Assembly: GCA_902496295.1 (NCBI GenBank)
Contig: CABVAF010000013.1
Span: 1-25,749, forward strand
DNA: 25,749 nt
Reading direction: 5' to 3'
DNA from: an uncultured Clostridium sp.
Lineage (GTDB): Bacteria > Bacillota > Clostridia > TANB77 > CAG-508
Shown here: in pieces, positions 23,319 through 25,749 of the stretch
How the letters are laid out: the number at the start of each line of letters is the position of its first letter
Position numbering within the stretch: position 1 is the first letter of the stretch
Notes under the pieces: generated by a model
Database searches by the model: none
Seen by the model: only the letters and a program-made list of their open reading frames with translations
What the model was told of the DNA's origin: nothing
Made by a program: the position numbers and the translations under genes

Positions 23319-23738
23319 TTAAAACGCACCAAACGCACATTTATAATTTTTTTCTAAAAATCTATCATGTTTCATTCTAGCAGTACTTTCAGATTTATAG
23401 TTCATTGCATGCATAATTTGTATCCAGTTCATATTATCTATATAATAATGTTCAAAAATCTGTCTTATATCGCTTTTAGGAATTTTACTTATGTATTCTT
23501 CTATTTGTATTTGTAACTCTAATACTGCATTATATCTTTCTTTTAATATATGTTTAAGCATATTTAATTTAAAAGTTCTATTGTAATCATATCCATATAT
23601 TACGGCATGTCTTTTATAGCCATTTTGTACAACATCAGACACCATTTCACTTTGTTTTTCTAGTCTGTCTATTCTTTTTTCTAGTTTCTGTACTTCTTGT
23701 TTTAAATCACAATATTGTATAAGGATTTCTCTTGTCAT
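23319..23738 (-). CDS. Late-gene transcription regulator, sigma region 4 / ArpU-like, 139 aa
   Basis: ATG at 23738 after AAGTAGGAGGGACAA. Residues 10-35 are coiled coil (QEVQKLEKRIDRLEKQSE), the middle is helical, and 91-128 (IRQIFEHYYIDNMNWIQIMH, then SESTARMKHDRFLEK) is a clear sigma-70 region-4-like helix-turn-helix. RinA/ArpU/DUF1492-type proteins of this size switch on packaging and structural genes and lie just upstream of terminase, as here. It probably controls this whole minus-strand late block. Confidence 0.78.
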   Translation of the reverse strand: MTREILIQYCDLKQEVQKLEKRIDRLEKQSEMVSDVVQNGYKRHAVIYGYDYNRTFKLNMLKHILKERYNAVLELQIQIEEYISKIPKSDIRQIFEHYYIDNMNWIQIMHAMNYKSESTARMKHDRFLEKNYKCAFGAF

Positions 23739-23842
23739 TTGTCCCTCCTACTTAAAATTATTTTTTCTACTCTCGACAAAGCTTCTAATTTTATTACTAT
23801 CTAAAATAACATAATTCTAAAACTTAGTATTAGTATGCTTAT

Positions 23843-24031
23843 TTATTTTTCTTTTAATAATAATTCTATTCTTTTTAACTTATATTTGCTATCGCTTATA
23901 TGTGTTGCTAATCTTGACATGCTTATACTATGTCCTTCTATAATACTGCTTATATCTTCTTCTACTATGTCATTTGAGTCTATCCAACTGTATAATGCTT
24001 TTTCTAATTTTTCTTTTTTTGATAATTTCAT
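23843..24031 (-). CDS. Small helical hypothetical protein, 62 aa
   Basis: ATG at 24031 after AAGGAGATTTTGAT, a good ribosome site. Charged helical protein (MKLSKKEKLEKALYSWIDSN start, KYKLKRIELLLKEK end) with no motif I recognise; an HTH-sized middle (SRLATHISDS) leaves DNA binding possible. It sits just before the late regulator. Confidence 0.6.
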   Translation of the reverse strand: MKLSKKEKLEKALYSWIDSNDIVEEDISSIIEGHSISMSRLATHISDSKYKLKRIELLLKEK

Positions 24032-24082
24032 ATCAAAATCTCCTTAAATATCTTGTACTAATAATTCTGAATTATCATATAT

Positions 24083-24110
24083 GAAAAAAGAGTAGCATTA
24101 CCTACTCTTT
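24083..24110 (-). terminator. Intrinsic terminator after the HNH gene
   Basis: Perfect 9-bp minus-strand stem AAAGAGTAG / CTACTCTTT with loop GTAATG, then TTTC; it includes the HNH stop codon. Confidence 0.8.
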
Positions 24111-24838
24111 GAAAATCTTCCATTTTTCCTTGGCTGTTTTTTAGCAATATTACTAAGTTTTTTCTTTGTTTCTTCCGAATGCCTTCTCGGTATCTCTTTA
24201 AACTCATTTATATCACTTATTAAGCCATTTCTTAATCTTTGCCATTGTAATTTATAATGTTTATTACATAATTGCATTTTACTATTTGTCATTTCACAAC
24301 AACCAGGATATTTGCATTTTTTTCTTTTATTTCCTTTATGTTTTTCTTTTTCATTATCTTCATGATATTTTGTATGTTCACTTTTTGTCATTAACTCTAA
24401 ATTATTTATGTCATTATTAGTTTTATTTTTATCTTTGTGATGTACATCTTCATTTTTTGACAAAGGTCTTCCAATATATTCAGACATAACTAATCTATGC
24501 TCTAAGACATATCCTTTCCTGTTTGCATTTGGATTTTCTGGTTTCCACACTTCAATATATCCTTGTTTATTTATTCTTTTTCCACCTTTATTATTAAATC
24601 CTTTTTTCCCTTTATGTGCTTTTATTGAATTTTCTAAGCATTTTTTTGATGGAAAAGGTTTACTTACTTCCATCCCTGCTGCCTTTAATGCTTCTCCCCA
24701 ACTTCCAAATGCTGTCCTAAATGACATTTCGCTTGGCAAATCTTTTCTAGAATTTATGTATCTTTTTGTAGGTACTTTTCCTTCTTTCTTATATATATTT
24801 TTTAAAATTTCTATTAATTGTTTCTGTTTAGTATTCAC
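24098..24838 (-). CDS. HNH homing-type endonuclease, 246 aa
   Basis: I use GTG 24838 (MNTKQKQLIEILKN) with GAGGTG six bases upstream; an earlier GTG at 24847 lies inside that site. Residues about 10-60 hold an HNH-associated repeat (PSEMSFRTAFGSWGEALKAAG), and about 112-162 the HNH core: GYVLEHRLVMSEYIGRPLSK, VHHKDKNKTNNDINNLELM, then H-x3-H. A C-terminal Cys4-like knuckle (CKYPGCCEM, CNKHY) and a basic end complete a free-standing phage homing-type endonuclease. It has its own promoter-like region and terminator, as movable genes often do. Confidence 0.88.
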   Translation of the reverse strand: MNTKQKQLIEILKNIYKKEGKVPTKRYINSRKDLPSEMSFRTAFGSWGEALKAAGMEVSKPFPSKKCLENSIKAHKGKKGFNNKGGKRINKQGYIEVWKPENPNANRKGYVLEHRLVMSEYIGRPLSKNEDVHHKDKNKTNNDINNLELMTKSEHTKYHEDNEKEKHKGNKRKKCKYPGCCEMTNSKMQLCNKHYKLQWQRLRNGLISDINEFKEIPRRHSEETKKKLSNIAKKQPRKNGRFSKSR

Positions 24839-24900
24839 AATAATCACCTCGTTGTTATCTTATCATATTCATATACTTATTGTAATACTATTTTATCTTT

Positions 24901-24993
24901 TTATATAGTTCCTATTATTCCTGTATCTGGTTTAGTTATTTCTTTTGAAAATTCTACTGTTACTAAATTTCTCTCTAATTTACTTAAATCCAT
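24901..24993 (-). CDS. Possible 30-aa small protein
   Basis: ATG at 24993 with GGTG upstream. MDLSKLERNLVTVEFSKEIT, then KPDTGIIGTI. No family recognised; it fills the space between the 121-aa gene and HNH and could be the remnant of a longer gene broken when the HNH gene arrived. Confidence 0.4.
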   Translation of the reverse strand: MDLSKLERNLVTVEFSKEITKPDTGIIGTI

Positions 24994-25072
24994 CTTTTCA
25001 CCAACTTTCCTATTTTGGTTCTGTTTTTATACTTTTTTAATAAACTTGTACTAGTTTTTAGTATTAAGTTTG

Positions 25073-25438
25073 TTATTTTGTGTCTAATTTAAAACAATTT
25101 TGATTATATTGTTCATGTGTTAGTATTGTTTTTATATCTTCTTCACACATACATTTACAATTAGTATTCTCTCCTGTTGTTTCTAAAACAGGTTTTTCTC
25201 CCGCAAATAAATATTTATCTGTAACCAAATAATCATTTACAAAATCTCCGACTTCTATTAAGTCTATTATGTTTTTACTGTGTTTTGCTATATTTTCTAT
25301 TTTAAAAGGTATAGGCAATTCAAAATTCATTTTTACATATATTGTATCCTGATTTATTCTTATTACTTTTCCTATTCCTAAAGCTATCAATCTAAAATCA
25401 TCATTAATTCTCACATATTCTCCTACTTTAATATCCAT
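25073..25438 (-). CDS. Hypothetical protein with KOW-like start, 121 aa
   Basis: ATG at 25438 after AGAGGAGTAGAAT. Residues 3-45 (KVGEYVRINDDFRLIALGIG, then VIRINQDTIYVKM) form a small beta barrel like KOW/SH3 domains; IAKHSKNIIDLIEVGDFVND is a recurring phage motif, and a CKCMCEED segment (about 93-100) may bind metal. Common in Firmicutes phages; function unknown. Its ribosome site lies at the edge of the tRNA-like remnant. Confidence 0.7.
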   Translation of the reverse strand: MDIKVGEYVRINDDFRLIALGIGKVIRINQDTIYVKMNFELPIPFKIENIAKHSKNIIDLIEVGDFVNDYLVTDKYLFAGEKPVLETTGENTNCKCMCEEDIKTILTHEQYNQNCFKLDTK

Positions 25439-25440
25439 AT

Positions 25441-25524
25441 TCTACTCCTCTTTCAAAATTTCATTCTGCTGACCACTAGCTTAGAAGGCTAATGTTCTAT
25501 CTAACTAAGCTACTGTCTACTCCT
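25441..25524. repeat. 9-bp direct repeat around a tRNA-Arg-like remnant
   Basis: TCTACTCCT at 25441-25449 and again at 25516-25524, 75 bases apart, close to one tRNA length. On the minus strand each copy reads AGGAGTAGA, so it is also a ribosome-site-like motif. Confidence 0.5.
25466..25513 (-). pseudogene. tRNA-Arg(TCT)-like remnant
   Basis: The minus strand reads like a tRNA-Arg from the D-arm to the start of the T-arm: TAGCTTAGTTAGATAGAAC, then stem TTAGC/GCTAG around loop CTTCTAA (anticodon TCT), then TGGTCAGCAG. The acceptor strands do not pair, the D stem has a mismatch, the T-arm is lost and there is no CCA. It overlaps the end of a 54-aa gene. A broken tRNA gene or an integration-site trace are both possible; a working tRNA is unlikely. 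Confidence 0.5.
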
Positions 25525-25661
25525 TTTCTACTAATCCTATTCATACATATATATCCTGCTATAAATCCTATTAGAAATACACATATTAGTACTATTGTTG
25601 TTTCTATATTTTTCTCTTGCTTAAACGTATCTTTGCTATAATATTTGATTTTATCTTTCAT
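25497..25661 (-). CDS. Small membrane protein, 54 aa
   Basis: ATG at 25661 overlaps the end of the preceding gene by 11 bases. MKDKIKYYSKDTFKQEKNIE, then a transmembrane helix TIVLICVFLIGFIAGYICM, and a basic end; a single-span small protein. It could be holin-like or a phage envelope protein; no evidence decides. The last codons and the stop lie inside the tRNA-Arg-like remnant. Confidence 0.55.
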   Translation of the reverse strand: MKDKIKYYSKDTFKQEKNIETTIVLICVFLIGFIAGYICMNRISRKGVDSSLVR

Positions 25662-25749
25662 AATCTCCACTCTCCATATCTAAATATGTAACTCCTACAG
25701 CATAAGCACTCCAAATATCTGCCTTAAATCCATAAAACCAACCTGGATT
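25651..25749 (-). CDS. Partial gene at the window edge, C-terminal 32 aa
   Basis: Open from the window edge to TAA 25653-25651: NPGWFYGFKADIWSAYAVGV, then TYLDMESGDYER. I do not recognise the family. It overlaps the 54-aa membrane protein start. Confidence 0.55.
   Translation of the reverse strand, partial: NPGWFYGFKADIWSAYAVGVTYLDMESGDYER

Noticed and set aside
25073..25749. Intact working tRNA-Arg
   Set aside because: Acceptor strands and T-arm do not pair and no CCA is present.
1..25749. CRISPR array, integrase, lysis genes, origin
   Set aside because: No regularly spaced repeats, recombinase, holin/endolysin pair or iteron cluster could be seen in the window.

Overview
This window is the late (virion) half of a tailed phage or prophage with a long non-contractile tail, from a very AT-rich Firmicutes-type host. 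I infer that from strong AGGAGG-type ribosome sites, AGA-dominated arginine, SPP1/PBSX-like head genes and clostridial-phage-like accessory genes. Almost everything is on the minus strand, so genes read from high to low coordinates. TAA, TAG and TGA all act as stops and TGG is ordinary Trp, so the code is standard except for the CGG codon (below).

Layout in transcription order. 25749-21738: a partial gene, a 54-aa membrane protein, a decayed tRNA-Arg-like sequence, a 121-aa hypothetical protein, an HNH endonuclease, a 62-aa protein, a sigma/ArpU-like late regulator, a PD-(D/E)XK-like protein, a 78-aa coiled-coil protein, a complete tRNA-Thr(UGU) with encoded CCA, and a CxxC mini-protein. 21724-13909: HExxH protein, 96-aa protein, small and large terminase, portal, MuF-type head protein with a C-terminal zincin-like domain, 64-aa protein, scaffold and major capsid. 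13873-11059: connector, head closure, gp10-like protein, tail terminator, tail tube, and tail chaperones with a classic -1 frameshift. 11053-7818: a self-contained cassette with divergent repressors, facing promoters, an operator-like inverted repeat, a candidate small RNA, a ParB-like gene and flanking terminators; it splits the tail chaperones from the tape measure. 7797-1: tape measure, Dit, Tal-like protein and fibre/tip genes.

The main discovery candidate is a recoding system. Three genes wholly inside the window (gp10-like, Tal-like, tail fibre) and one running off its left edge are interrupted by five +1 frameshifts. Every one falls exactly on an in-frame CGG codon, and skipping the C leaves a glycine codon (GGA four times, GGC once) that restores the family sequence, for example the gp10 motif VNF-GTGPVG. 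By eye I found no in-frame CGG anywhere else, while CGA, CGC and CGU are used. This fits a host in which CGG is unassigned (no tRNA-Arg with anticodon CCG) and is passed by +1 frameshifting or four-base decoding. The alternative is a systematic sequencing artefact, which raw reads would settle.

All calls come from reading the sequence and ORF translations; no database search was run.
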